From Muribaculaceae bacterium (GTDB lineage: Bacteria; Bacteroidota; Bacteroidia; Bacteroidales; G3-4614): a stretch of DNA of 46,586 nt. Below are positions 1 through 8,742 of the stretch, piece by piece. Within the stretch, counting starts at the first letter, position 1. The number at the start of each line of letters is the position of its first letter. Location of the stretch: assembly GCA_017546805.1 (NCBI GenBank), contig JAFYRT010000044.1:1-46586 (forward strand), written 5' to 3'. Below the pieces are notes generated by a model, which was not told the DNA's origin, did no database searches, and saw nothing but the letters and a program-made list of their open reading frames with translations. A program made the translations under genes and the position numbers.

Positions 1-164
1 CTCGAACAGTCCTCACACTTTATCCTGCAAACTTCAGGGCTTTCACTCTGTTTTATAATGGTGCGATTTATTTTTTTAATATTACTCTGACTCAAATACG
101 TCTTTATTTCTCTTTTTGATTTTTATCGGACAGCAATAATTTTTATATTACTATATAAATAAGC
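1..164. other. window-edge noncoding stretch, nothing recognised
   Basis: I see no open frame with family resemblance, no strong hairpin and no TAnnTTTG box in this stretch until the one just upstream of the first gene. It may be the intergenic space after a gene lying outside the window. Confidence 0.4.
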
Positions 165-172
165 TATATTTG
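165..172 (+). promoter_or_regulatory. Bacteroidota -7 promoter box (TATATTTG) for the HAD gene
   Basis: TATATTTG matches the Bacteroidota sigma-ABfr -7 consensus TAnnTTTG. It overlaps the TTG at 170 that a naive gene call would use as start, so translation must begin downstream, at the ATG at 203. No clear -33 TTTG is present at the usual distance. Confidence 0.6.
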
Positions 173-202
173 CATATCAATAATTTAATCACAATTCTTA
201 AA

Positions 203-826
203 ATGGTTTTACCAAGCAATATTAAAGCGGTTTTATTCGATATGGACGGTGTTATTTTTGACACTGAGGATTTATATACAGATTTTTGGAAGAGAGAGCT
301 GTTCTGCTACCTTCCCGATGACCCCGATATATTTGACAAAGTAAAAGGCTCTACACTCAATGACATTCTTACTCGATACTTTAAAGAGGATGAGGTTAGA
401 GAGAAGGTTGTTGCGGCAATAGACCATTTTGAAACAACCATGCCTTTTATATATATACGTGGCTACGAAAGCTATTTCAAAAGCATTAAAGAGAAAGGAT
501 ATAAATGTGCCGTTGTAACAAGTTCAAATGACAAGAAGATGGCAAATGTTTTTAAAACATATCCGACATTTAAAAACCAATACGATACTATTATCACAGC
601 AGATGATATTACTCTTTCAAAGCCCAATCCTCAATGTTTTCTACTTGCCGCAGAACGATTGGGAGTAAAACCTGAAGAGTGTGCTGTTTTTGAGGACTCA
701 ATTCATGGACTCAATGCCGCACGTGCAGCAGGTATGTATGTTGTTGGTGTAGCAACTTCAAACCCATACGATGTGGTTAAGGCAATGAGTGATGTAATAA
801 TCAATGATTTTGAAGATACTTTATGA
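203..826 (+). CDS. HAD-superfamily phosphatase (beta-phosphoglucomutase-like, subfamily IA)
   Basis: The 207-residue protein carries all four HAD motifs: nucleophile D13 and acid/base D15 in LFDMDGVIFD, T106/S107 in VVTSS, K140 in TLSKPNP, and E164/D165 in VFEDSIHG. The region between motifs I and II (about 20-95) is a helical C1 cap as in phosphoglucomutase-like phosphatases. The substrate is probably a small sugar or nucleotide phosphate but cannot be read from sequence. I chose the ATG at 203, because the in-frame TTG at 170 lies inside the -7 promoter box. The stop overlaps the next gene by ATGA, so the pair is probably translationally coupled, hinting at a link to glycan metabolism. Confidence 0.85.
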   Translation: MVLPSNIKAVLFDMDGVIFDTEDLYTDFWKRELFCYLPDDPDIFDKVKGSTLNDILTRYFKEDEVREKVVAAIDHFETTMPFIYIRGYESYFKSIKEKGYKCAVVTSSNDKKMANVFKTYPTFKNQYDTIITADDITLSKPNPQCFLLAAERLGVKPEECAVFEDSIHGLNAARAAGMYVVGVATSNPYDVVKAMSDVIINDFEDTL

Positions 827-1788
827 TAGAGACATTTTTATATAAGTTGAATAGCGGGAAAAATTCGAAACTAAAATATTTTCTATCGAATTACCTGCAA
901 CTGTTAATACCCAATTCTCTATATAGAATAAGAAGAAAATATGTTATAAACAAATGCAAAAAGAGAGAAGATTGGGAATATATAAAAAGCAGGGTTGATT
1001 ATTATAATAAACTATCCGAGAAATCGACATTGCCTGAATCATCGCAAAAAATAAAAGAGCATAAAATAGGCAAGCAAAAGGTATATTTCTTTGATTCATT
1101 TTGTTATATCAGATGGTTTAATAAAGAACTTAAATGGAGTTTCCTTCCTGGAGATATAATACACGTTCCCGAAGTTCCTACAATAGTAAAGAGTCGTCCA
1201 TTGGTTGAGAATAATCAAAATTCAATAATTTTGAAATTAGACAAAGTAAGACACTTTATTTTTGTCAATGATAAAAAACAATTCTCTGAGAAAAAGGATA
1301 TTGCCATTTTTAGAGGTAAAGTAGCAGGAAAGGATAACAGAATTTTGTTTATGAATAAGTTTGCCGATAATCCTATGTTTGATGTTGGCGACGTAAGTAA
1401 GCAAATTACAAATCCCAAATGGAAGAGTGGGAAGAAAACCATTGCCGACCATCTCGACTACAAATTCATAATGGCTCTTGAGGGAAACGATGTAGCAAGC
1501 AATTTAAAATGGGTTATGTCCTCTAATTCAATTGCCGTAATGCCACGTCCAACTTGCGAAACTTGGTTTATGGAGGGCAAACTAATTCCCAACTACCACT
1601 ACATTGAAGTTAAGGATGATTTCTCTGACCTTGAAGAGCGATTAAGATATTACATCGAACATCAAGACGAAGCAGAAAAGATTATTGAGAATGCCCATAA
1701 CTATATAAAAGCATTCAAAGACAAAAAGAGAGAAAAACTAATTTCTCTACTTGTACTCGATAAATACTTCAAATTGACAAACGAATAA
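823..1788 (+). CDS. glycosyltransferase family 90 (LpsA/CAP10-like)
   Basis: A 321-residue protein resembling the lipopolysaccharide A protein / CAP10 group of GT90 enzymes, which add a sugar (often xylose or glucose) to surface glycans using a nucleotide sugar. Recognisable parts are the FRGK segment at about 163-166 followed by an Arg in DNRILF, and the C-terminal block at about 212-236 (YKFIMALEGND then SNLKWVMSSNS) that binds donor sugar in this family, then TWFMEGKLIPNYHY. No signal peptide or membrane segment is evident, so it is probably cytoplasmic and acts in LPS core or capsule assembly. It starts on the ATGA overlapping the HAD stop. Acceptor and donor are unknown. Confidence 0.82.
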   Translation: MIETFLYKLNSGKNSKLKYFLSNYLQLLIPNSLYRIRRKYVINKCKKREDWEYIKSRVDYYNKLSEKSTLPESSQKIKEHKIGKQKVYFFDSFCYIRWFNKELKWSFLPGDIIHVPEVPTIVKSRPLVENNQNSIILKLDKVRHFIFVNDKKQFSEKKDIAIFRGKVAGKDNRILFMNKFADNPMFDVGDVSKQITNPKWKSGKKTIADHLDYKFIMALEGNDVASNLKWVMSSNSIAVMPRPTCETWFMEGKLIPNYHYIEVKDDFSDLEERLRYYIEHQDEAEKIIENAHNYIKAFKDKKREKLISLLVLDKYFKLTNE

Positions 1789-1808
1789 TTATATTTTATA
1801 AACGTAAA

Positions 1809-1837
1809 AGAGGGAGATTTGCAACAAATCTCCCTCT
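1809..1837. terminator. bidirectional hairpin terminator
   Basis: A perfect 13-bp stem (arms 1809-1821 and 1825-1837) closes on the 3-nt loop CAA, between the convergent GT90 and carB genes. It lacks a long U-tract on either strand, but position and stem strength suit a shared terminator. Confidence 0.7.
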
Positions 1838-1861
1838 CGCTTTATGTAAGCTGTTTATCTA

Positions 1862-4800
1862 CTATTTATACTCATCCCAAGACAAGATTCCTACCTCGTC
1901 GATTGGTTTATTGATAAATGCATTGATATATGCTGTTGCAAGACGTGCATTTGTCAATAGAGGAATGTTGTGGTCAATTGCAGAACGACGTATGCGGTAA
2001 CCGTTAGTCAACTCACGTTTAGTATGGTTCTTTGGTATGTTAACAACCAAGTCGATAGCGTGATTTGAAAGAAGGTCAAGAATGTTCTCTCCCTCCTCGT
2101 CGGGCCAACATACAGGATATGCTTTAACACCGTTTGAGTTAAGGAATACAGATGTTCCCTCTGTTGCATATATTTTGTATCCGTTATCTGCCAATACTTT
2201 GCATGAATCCAATAAATCAACTTTACCACGAGCATCACCTGATGATACCAACACAGCTTTTGATTTATCGGGTACTCTGTGACCTACAGATATCATAGCA
2301 TTCAACAACGCCTCATCAAAGTCAGCTCCGATACATCCAACCTCTCCTGTTGATGACATATCTACTCCTAATACAGGGTCAGCTTTGTGCAAACGAGCAA
2401 ATGAGAATTGAGATGCTTTGATACCAATGTAATCGATATCGAATGTTGATGTATCTGCTTTCTCAACAGGCTCGCCCAACATAATGCGAGTGGCTGTTTC
2501 GATGAAGTTGCGTTTCAATATTTTTGATACGAATGGGAAACTGCGTGATGCACGTAGGTTACACTCAATTACTTTTACATCGTTGTTTTTAGCCAAATAT
2601 TGAATATTGAAAGGTCCTGAGATGTTTAACTCTTTTGCAATCTTCTTGCTTATACGTTTGATGCGGCGAACTGTCTCCATGTAGATTTTTTGTGCAGGGA
2701 AAACAAGTGTTGCATCTCCTGAGTGAACTCCTGCAAACTCGATGTGCTCTGAAATTGCGTACTCAATAACCTCTCCGTTGCGAGCTACTGCATCGAACTC
2801 AATCTCTTTAGCATTTTGCAAGAACTCTGACACCACTACGGGGAACTCTTTTGATACTTTTGCTGCAGCACCAAGGAACTCATACATTGAGTCGTGGTCG
2901 TAGCAAACATTCATTGCAGCACCTGACAATACGTAGCTTGGACGAATCAATACAGGGAATCCAACCTCCTCTACGAATTTGTCGATATCCTCAAAGCTTG
3001 TAAGCTCTTTCCAGCGTGGTTGGTCGATACCAAGAGAGTCAAGCATTGCAGAGAATTTATGACGGTTCTCAGCACGGTCGATTGAGATAGGAGATGTTCC
3101 CAATACAGGCACTTGACGACGATATAGTTTCATTGCCAAGTTGTTTGGAATTTGACCTCCCACTGATACGATAACTCCACGAGGTGACTCAAGGTCGATA
3201 ACGTCCAATACACGCTCGAAACTCAACTCATCAAAGTATAGTTTATCGCACATATCGTAGTCTGTCGATACAGTCTCTGGGTTGTAATTAATCATAATTG
3301 ATTTGTAACCCAAGTTGCGACATGTATTAACTGCGTTTACTGAACACCAGTCGAACTCAACCGAGCTACCGATACGATATGCTCCGGAACCCAATACTAC
3401 AATGTTTTTACCTGAATTGTAATCGTAACGTATTTGGTGAGCATCTACTCCGTATGTTACATATAGATAGTTTGTCAACTCGGGATATTCCGAAGCAACT
3501 GTGTTGATACGACATACTTTAGGAGTAATGTTCAAGCTCTTACGATACTCTCTCAAACGGATTATATCTGATTCGAATCCTGCTTCTGGATTCTCAACAT
3601 AACGTACAATTTGGAAGTCGCTAAATCCTAAACGTTTTGCCTCTGCCAATACATCTGCTGGCAACTCCTCAATGCGATTATATTTTGACAATACCAATGT
3701 ATAGTCATATATGTTTTTCAAACGAGACAAGAACCATGGGTCGATTTTTGTCAACTCCTCGATACGCTCTACACTATATCCCTCCTCGAATGCTTTTGCA
3801 ATTGCAAAGATACGAAGGTCTGTTGGGTGTGATAGAGAGTAGTCAAGATCGTCAAACGCAATGTCGCGGTTTCCTACGAATCCGTGCATTCCTTGACCAA
3901 TCATACGAAGACCTTTTTGGATAATCTCCTCAAAGCTCTTACCAATTGACATAATCTCACCAACTGATTTCATTGCAGAACCAATCTCACGGTCAACACC
4001 TGCAAATTTAGTCAAGTCCCAACGAGGAATCTTAACAATCATATAATCAACCGATGGTGCTACGTATGCCGAGTTTGGAGTTCCCATTTCACCGATTTGG
4101 TCAAGTGAGTAACCCAAAGCCAATTTAGCTGCAACAAATGCCAAAGGATAACCTGATGCTTTAGAAGCCAATGCCGAGCTACGGCTCAAACGAGCATTAA
4201 TCTCGATGATACGATAGTCGTTAGTTACAGCATTGAATGCATATTGAATGTTACACTCTCCTACAATACCGATGTGACGAACAACTTTCTTGGCAATGTC
4301 TTGCAACATTGTAATTTGCTCCTCAGAAAGCGATACGATAGGAGCAACTACGATACTCTCTCCTGTGTGGATACCAAGTGGGTCGAAGTTCTCCATTGGA
4401 ACTACAGTAAAGCAGTGGTCGTTCTTATCGCGAATAACCTCAAACTCTATCTCTTTCCAACCTTTCAATGACTCCTCAACAAGAATTTGTTTTGAGTGAG
4501 CAAGTGCGCTCTCGCAAAGAGTTCTGAATTCCTCTTCGTTGTTACAGATTCCCGAACCCAATCCTCCAAGAGCATATGCCGAACGTACCATTACGGGGAA
4601 ACCAATACGGTGAGCAACCTCAATTGCATCTTCCATTGTCTCTACCGCTTGTGATACGGGAGTTTTTGCTGAAATTTCGTCAAGTTTTTTAACGAACAAG
4701 TCGCGGTCCTCAGTAATCATGATTGCCTCAACCGATGTTCCTAAAACTTTAACTCCATATTTTTCAAGAGTTCCGTTTAGGTATAGCTCGGTTCCACAGT

Positions 4801-5083
4801 TCAATGCTGTTTGACCACCGAAAGCCAAAAGAATACCATCGGGACGCTCTTTTTGAATTACTTTCTCTACAAAGTCAGGAGTGATGGGAAGGAAATATAC
4901 TTTATCTGCCACTCCCTCTGAAGTTTGTATAGTCGCGATATTGGGGTTAATCAAAACTGTCGAAATTCCCTCCTCTCGCAATGCTTTTAACGCTTGTGAT
5001 CCAGAGTAATCAAACTCGCCGGCTTGTCCAATCTTTAAGGCTCCTGAGCCAAGCAACAATACTTTTTTCATTTTCATCTCCAT
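1862..5083 (-). CDS. carB: carbamoyl-phosphate synthase large subunit
   Basis: The 1073-residue product is full length for CarB and makes carbamoyl phosphate from bicarbonate, ammonia (from glutamine via CarA) and two ATP, for pyrimidine and arginine synthesis. Two duplicated ATP-grasp halves are visible: the N-terminal half begins VLLLGSGALKIGQAGEFDYS, and the second begins near residue 565 with VLGSGAYRIGSSVEFDW. ARLSRSSALASKASGYPLAF closes the first half and NLRASRSFPFVSK the second. The last ~130 residues form the MGS-like allosteric domain (KAVLVSSGDARGKVDLL). No carA is next to it in this window. Downstream it converges on GT90; upstream it is divergent from glnA across a 320-bp gap containing a structured leader. 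The first ATG was kept, though MKKVLLLG three codons in is an equally good start. Confidence 0.97.
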   Translation of the reverse strand: MEMKMKKVLLLGSGALKIGQAGEFDYSGSQALKALREEGISTVLINPNIATIQTSEGVADKVYFLPITPDFVEKVIQKERPDGILLAFGGQTALNCGTELYLNGTLEKYGVKVLGTSVEAIMITEDRDLFVKKLDEISAKTPVSQAVETMEDAIEVAHRIGFPVMVRSAYALGGLGSGICNNEEEFRTLCESALAHSKQILVEESLKGWKEIEFEVIRDKNDHCFTVVPMENFDPLGIHTGESIVVAPIVSLSEEQITMLQDIAKKVVRHIGIVGECNIQYAFNAVTNDYRIIEINARLSRSSALASKASGYPLAFVAAKLALGYSLDQIGEMGTPNSAYVAPSVDYMIVKIPRWDLTKFAGVDREIGSAMKSVGEIMSIGKSFEEIIQKGLRMIGQGMHGFVGNRDIAFDDLDYSLSHPTDLRIFAIAKAFEEGYSVERIEELTKIDPWFLSRLKNIYDYTLVLSKYNRIEELPADVLAEAKRLGFSDFQIVRYVENPEAGFESDIIRLREYRKSLNITPKVCRINTVASEYPELTNYLYVTYGVDAHQIRYDYNSGKNIVVLGSGAYRIGSSVEFDWCSVNAVNTCRNLGYKSIMINYNPETVSTDYDMCDKLYFDELSFERVLDVIDLESPRGVIVSVGGQIPNNLAMKLYRRQVPVLGTSPISIDRAENRHKFSAMLDSLGIDQPRWKELTSFEDIDKFVEEVGFPVLIRPSYVLSGAAMNVCYDHDSMYEFLGAAAKVSKEFPVVVSEFLQNAKEIEFDAVARNGEVIEYAISEHIEFAGVHSGDATLVFPAQKIYMETVRRIKRISKKIAKELNISGPFNIQYLAKNNDVKVIECNLRASRSFPFVSKILKRNFIETATRIMLGEPVEKADTSTFDIDYIGIKASQFSFARLHKADPVLGVDMSSTGEVGCIGADFDEALLNAMISVGHRVPDKSKAVLVSSGDARGKVDLLDSCKVLADNGYKIYATEGTSVFLNSNGVKAYPVCWPDEEGENILDLLSNHAIDLVVNIPKNHTKRELTNGYRIRRSAIDHNIPLLTNARLATAYINAFINKPIDEVGILSWDEYK

Positions 5084-5123
5084 AGGTAAATATTTTTCTA
5101 ATGTTTATTTCTTTCGTTTGGGC

Positions 5124-5161
5124 AAAAAAAATACCGACACCTCGGTTAAAGAGGACGCCGG
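5124..5161 (-). terminator. intrinsic terminator inside the carB leader (candidate attenuator)
   Basis: Read on the minus strand, CCGGCG (5161-5156), one bulged base (5155) and CCTC (5154-5151) pair across a 7-nt loop with GAGG (5143-5140) and TGTCGG (5139-5134; two G-U pairs). TAT and then eight T (5131-5124) follow. This is a factor-independent terminator lying between the carB promoter and start codon, about 40 bp before the ATG. Confidence 0.75.
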
Positions 5162-5173
5162 TTTACTTCTGTT

Positions 5174-5203
5174 TCGGTTACATATTTTAGTAAAGTTAAC
5201 CGA
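5174..5203 (-). promoter_or_regulatory. alternative-pairing element in the carB leader
   Basis: On the minus strand TCGGTTA (5203-5197) pairs perfectly with TAACCGA (5180-5174). The same element extended to TCGGTTAA (5203-5196) is also perfectly complementary to TTAACCGA (5149-5142), which forms the loop and 3' arm base of the downstream terminator. The two pairings are mutually exclusive, the classic antiterminator arrangement. I recognise no PyrR-binding or other named motif here. Confidence 0.55.
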
Positions 5204-5223
5204 CGGTCTTTTTTCACCGATTG

Positions 5224-5231
5224 CAAAGATA
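5224..5231 (-). promoter_or_regulatory. -7 promoter box (TATCTTTG) for carB
   Basis: TATCTTTG on the minus strand fits the TAnnTTTG consensus. Transcription would start near 5219, giving a leader of roughly 135 nt that contains the alternative hairpins and the terminator. No good -33 TTG is seen at 19-21 bp. Confidence 0.6.
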
Positions 5232-5345
5232 ACAATAATCTATGAAAGAATCCATATTATTTATAGTCTATTTTACAAAAAAATTACACTTTTTATTTTT
5301 TACAAAAAGTTTAGGTTCCATTTATAAGTTTTATAGCTTTAAATA

Positions 5346-5376
5346 GTTGATATTAGAACACTTTTTTTTACCTTTG
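5346..5376 (+). promoter_or_regulatory. promoter for glnA (-33 GTTG, -7 TACCTTTG)
   Basis: GTTG at 5346-5349 is separated by 19 bp from TACCTTTG at 5369-5376, the spacing expected for the Bacteroidota housekeeping sigma factor. The start codon of glnA lies 27 bp further on. Apart from this promoter and the carB leader, the 320-bp divergent gap (5084-5403) shows no gene. Confidence 0.65.
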
Positions 5377-5403
5377 TCGCTTTCAAAAATAAGAGATTAG
5401 GAT

Positions 5404-7593
5404 ATGCCAACATCTTTAAGATTCAGAGTTATAGAAAATGCGTTCTTGAAACGCCCCGTTGAGGTTAAACTTCCCGATGAACGTCCATCGGAATATTTTG
5501 GAAAATATGTATTCAACCGCGCAAAAATGCAACAGTTTTTACCACAAGATATATACGAGAAACTTACTAACTCTATTGATAACGACACGCCTATTAATCG
5601 CGATATTGCTGATGCAGTAGCAGAAGGAATGAAAAAATGGGCAATCAGTATGGGTGCTACGCACTACACACACTGGTTTCACCCACTGACCGAAGGTACT
5701 GCAGAGAAACACGATGCCTTTGTTGAATTGGACAAAGACGGCAATATGATTGAGCGTTTAAGCGGTAAGTTGCTTATACAACAAGAACCCGATGCTTCGA
5801 GTTTCCCCAATGGTGGTATAAGAAACACATTTGAGGCTCGCGGATACTCTGCTTGGGACCCATCTTCTCCTGCATTTATTGTTGATGATACATTGTGTAT
5901 CCCAACTGTGTTTATTGCATATACAGGAGAGTCGTTGGACTACAAAGCTCCTCTTTTGAAAGCTCTTCACGCAGTTGACAAAGCAGCTGTTGAAGTTTGC
6001 AAATATTTTAATCCTGAAGTAAAAAAGGTTATAGCATATTTGGGTTGGGAACAAGAGTTTTTCTTGGTTGACGAGGGATTGTATGCCGCTCGTCCCGATT
6101 TGCTTTTGACAGGACGCACCCTTATGGGACACGAAAGTTCAAAGAACCAACAATTGGACGACCACTATTTCGGTGCTATCCCCTCTCGTGTAATTGAGTT
6201 TATGAAGGAGGTTGAGATTGAGTGTTTGAAACTTGGTATTCCTTTGAAGACTCGCCACAACGAGGCCGCTCCAAATCAGTTTGAGTTTGCTCCAATTTTT
6301 GAGGAGTGCAATCTTGCAAACGACCACAACCTATTAATGATGGCTACTATGCGTAAAGTTGCACGAAACCATGGTTTTAGAGTATTATTGCACGAAAAAC
6401 CTTTCAAAGGGGTTAATGGTTCGGGTAAACACAATAACTGGTCGCTTGGAACAGACAACGGCATTATGCTAATGTCTCCCGGCAAAACTAAAAACGACAA
6501 TCTTCGCTTTATTACATTCATTGTAAATGTTATTAAAGCTGTTTATAAATACAACGGATTACTTAAAGCAAGTATATCTTCGGCAACCAATGCTCACCGT
6601 TTGGGTGCGGCAGAGGCTCCTCCTGCAATTATCTCAATCTTCCTTGGTTCACACTTAACTAAAGTGTTGCAACACATCGGTAGTGAGGATTTGGATAACT
6701 TGGAGGCATCATCAAAACAAGGTATAAACTTGGATATTCCACAAATACCCGAACTTTTGATTGACAATACCGACCGCAACAGAACATCACCTTTTGCATT
6801 TACAGGAAACCGTTTTGAGTTCCGTGCCATTGGAGCAGAGGCAAACTGCGCATCGGCGATGATTGCACTTAACTCGGCAGTTGCAAAACAACTTAACGAC
6901 TTTAAACGCGATGTTGACGAGAAGATAGCAATGGGAATAGACCAACAAAATGCTATTCTTTCGGTTCTTGGAGAGTATGTTAAAGAGAGCATGGATATCT
7001 GCTTTGACGGTAACGGATATAGCGATGAGTGGAAACAAGAGGCTGCTCGCCGAGGTTTGGATTGCGAAACAAGCGTTCCTCTAATATTCGATAACTATAT
7101 GACAAAAGAGACAATCGAGATGTTCTCTGAAACAGGAGTTATGACCGTAAAAGAGTTGGAGGCTCGCAACGAGGTTAAGTGGGAAACATACACTAAAAAG
7201 ATTCAAATTGAGGCTCGTGTACTTGGCGACTTGGCTAAAAACCATGTTATACCAACAGCAACAAAATATCAAAGCGAACTTATTGAAAACGCATATAAAT
7301 TAAAACTTCTATTCTCTGCTGAAAAAGCAGAAAAACTTTGTGGTAAGGAGTTGGATACTATCGAAGATATAGGCACAAGAGTTGAGGCTATCAAAACATT
7401 TGTTGATGATATGATTGCCGCTCGTAAAGAGGCCAACAAGATTGAGGATATGCGTGAACGTGCCATTGCATACCATGATACCGTTTCGCCTTATTTCCAA
7501 AAAATCAGAGCAAACATCGACCGCTTGGAGTTGGTAGTTGACGACAAAATGTGGACACTGCCAAAATACAGAGAGTTGTTGTTTATAAGATAG
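5404..7593 (+). CDS. glnA: glutamine synthetase type III
   Basis: A 729-residue glutamine synthetase of the long type III (GlnN) family, about 250 residues longer than type I, catalysing ATP-dependent ligation of ammonia to glutamate. Visible signatures are HYTHWFHPLTEGTAEKHDAF at 87-106, GWEQEFF (metal-binding Glu) at 214-220, RHNEAAPNQFEFAP at about 284-297, HEKPFKGVNGSGKHNNWSL at 330-348 and NRTSPFAFTGNRFEFRAIG further on. The type III group lacks the adenylylation loop of type I. It stands alone with its own promoter and a downstream hairpin. Being divergent from carB, a major glutamine consumer, the two could be co-regulated, but no shared operator was recognised. Confidence 0.96.
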   Translation: MPTSLRFRVIENAFLKRPVEVKLPDERPSEYFGKYVFNRAKMQQFLPQDIYEKLTNSIDNDTPINRDIADAVAEGMKKWAISMGATHYTHWFHPLTEGTAEKHDAFVELDKDGNMIERLSGKLLIQQEPDASSFPNGGIRNTFEARGYSAWDPSSPAFIVDDTLCIPTVFIAYTGESLDYKAPLLKALHAVDKAAVEVCKYFNPEVKKVIAYLGWEQEFFLVDEGLYAARPDLLLTGRTLMGHESSKNQQLDDHYFGAIPSRVIEFMKEVEIECLKLGIPLKTRHNEAAPNQFEFAPIFEECNLANDHNLLMMATMRKVARNHGFRVLLHEKPFKGVNGSGKHNNWSLGTDNGIMLMSPGKTKNDNLRFITFIVNVIKAVYKYNGLLKASISSATNAHRLGAAEAPPAIISIFLGSHLTKVLQHIGSEDLDNLEASSKQGINLDIPQIPELLIDNTDRNRTSPFAFTGNRFEFRAIGAEANCASAMIALNSAVAKQLNDFKRDVDEKIAMGIDQQNAILSVLGEYVKESMDICFDGNGYSDEWKQEAARRGLDCETSVPLIFDNYMTKETIEMFSETGVMTVKELEARNEVKWETYTKKIQIEARVLGDLAKNHVIPTATKYQSELIENAYKLKLLFSAEKAEKLCGKELDTIEDIGTRVEAIKTFVDDMIAARKEANKIEDMRERAIAYHDTVSPYFQKIRANIDRLELVVDDKMWTLPKYRELLFIR

Positions 7594-7641
7594 TTGTTAG
7601 TTGTCGGCTACGCCGCCCTACGGGTAGTTGTTAGTTGTTAG
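7594..7641. repeat. short interspersed repeat, copy 1 (TTGTCGGCTA module)
   Basis: The core TTGTCGGCTAnnGCCGCCCTA (7601 onward), followed by CGGGTAGTTGTTAG, reappears at 17711 in another intergenic region with only a few differences. A CGGC/GCCG mini-hairpin sits in its centre. It begins directly after the glnA stop codon. Confidence 0.6.
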
Positions 7642-7701
7642 AGATATTAGGCTAATTAGTCTAATTGGTTATATAAGAACACGTGTACCTACTTTTACAA
7701 A

Positions 7702-7738
7702 GAAAATCTCTACCGAAAAAATATCGGCAGAGATTTTC
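7702..7738. terminator. hairpin terminator between convergent glnA and FISUMP gene
   Basis: GAAAATCTCT (7702-7711) pairs with AGAGATTTTC (7729-7738), and an inner CCGA/TCGG pair extends the stem around an A-rich loop. It lies between two genes that face each other and can serve both. The remainder of 7742-7828 holds AATTTCTAATT-type repeats and nothing coding. Confidence 0.6.
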
Positions 7739-7828
7739 ACTATTTGAGTTACTTTTAAATTCTAAAAAGGCAGAACTTTATTTACATTCCTAATTTCTAA
7801 TTCCTAATTTCTAATTGGAGCGAAGCGA

Positions 7829-8010
7829 CTAAGGGCATACTGCACGGACAGATTGCCCGTAGCAACGGTAGCTGTAGCGCCAATCTACGTAGCCCGGACT
7901 GAAGTTCACGTTGCAAGCGTAGTAGCTGCTGAGCGTGCTGAGCGAACTCGACCAGAAGTTGCCGAAACTGCCCGCATTGTAGAGATCGTCGTAGCCGCGA
8001 TAGCCCGTAG
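7829..8010 (-). other. candidate DGR variable region within the FISUMP gene
   Basis: This 3' segment is visibly GC-richer than its surroundings and full of NNC codons (AGC, TAC, TGC, CGC, CTC) interleaved with unchanged AAC, as expected if AAC codons of a template had their adenines randomised. The last ~30 bp (coding ...GGGCAATCTGTCCGTGC) would be the constant, GC-rich end. No reverse transcriptase or template repeat is present in the window, so this is inference from composition. Confidence 0.45.
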
Positions 8011-8698
8011 CAGGAAGAAATATGGAGTTTCCGTTCTTTTTGCTTGTTACTTTATAGCCTTTTACTCCGTTTTGTGTGGTCCAGGTCCAAGTACAGTTTG
8101 AGGTATTGCGTAATTCATCTTGCTCCGCGCTTGTCGGCATTCGCCATTTGCCTCCCCAATTTACTCGCGCTGCATCGTCTGATAGTTCAAGTGTGGTTTT
8201 ATTATCTACTGTGCCAGCACTTGATTTTGTACAATATTTGGTCACTATTTTAGATCCATATTTGTAGGTATCCCAGTCGTAATAATCTTTTGGTTGAGTC
8301 TCGCCCCATGCAAAGTAATCGCCATACTCCTCGGGTGATGTTGCTCCCACATTGCAGGTTGCCCATTTTACTGATAAGCCGAGATCTACGTATTCAGGTG
8401 TAAATTCTGCAAAATTGGCTACATACTCTGTGTTTGCTGTTATTGTTGCTGTGTAGGGGTTTTCTACAGATACCTCTTCTCCGTTTACGGTCCAATTGAC
8501 AAAGTTGTAGCCTTCGTTAGGTGTTGCGGTGAGCGTTACTTGTCCATTAGGAGCCACTTGTGTTTTATTTGCTGTGGCGGTTCCGCCTTCGCCTGAGATT
8601 ACACTTACTTTTTTGTCATTTGAGCATGAAGTAAACATTAGTGCAAACGGTACGACAAGCATACTTATGATGCTTAAATAATTCTTTAAGTGTTTCAT
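7829..8698 (-). CDS. FISUMP-domain surface lipoprotein, possible DGR variable protein
   Basis: A 289-residue lipoprotein: a lipobox (FTSC) puts the lipidated Cys at residue 25. It is followed by an InlB-B-like / Bacteroidetes repeat module at about 31-96 (GEGGTATANKTQVAPNGQVT, then NEGYNFVNWTVNG) and a FISUMP domain (Fib_succ_major) at about 104-289 beginning YVDLGLSVKWATCNVGA. FISUMP resembles the C-type-lectin/FGE-like folds used as binding scaffolds. The final ~50 codons change composition: 31 of 50 codons from GGC of ATGYRG to the final GGG end in C, with eight TAC against one TAT. This is unlike the AT-rich start of the gene. The end, GQSVRAVCP, also resembles variable proteins of diversity-generating retroelements. 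Likely exposed on the cell surface; ligand unknown. Confidence 0.85.
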   Translation of the reverse strand: MKHLKNYLSIISMLVVPFALMFTSCSNDKKVSVISGEGGTATANKTQVAPNGQVTLTATPNEGYNFVNWTVNGEEVSVENPYTATITANTEYVANFAEFTPEYVDLGLSVKWATCNVGATSPEEYGDYFAWGETQPKDYYDWDTYKYGSKIVTKYCTKSSAGTVDNKTTLELSDDAARVNWGGKWRMPTSAEQDELRNTSNCTWTWTTQNGVKGYKVTSKKNGNSIFLPATGYRGYDDLYNAGSFGNFWSSSLSTLSSYYACNVNFSPGYVDWRYSYRCYGQSVRAVCP

Positions 8699-8742
8699 AT
8701 TGGTTTTTATTTTATGTTTTAATATTTTTATTTAGGTAAAGA

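Noticed and set aside
5134-5206. PyrR-binding loop in the carB leader
   Set aside because: I could not find the conserved PyrR anti-antiterminator motif, so only a generic attenuator is claimed.
5118-5327. Small gene in the carB-glnA gap
   Set aside because: The frame runs antisense through the carB leader hairpins and promoter and has no recognisable protein features.
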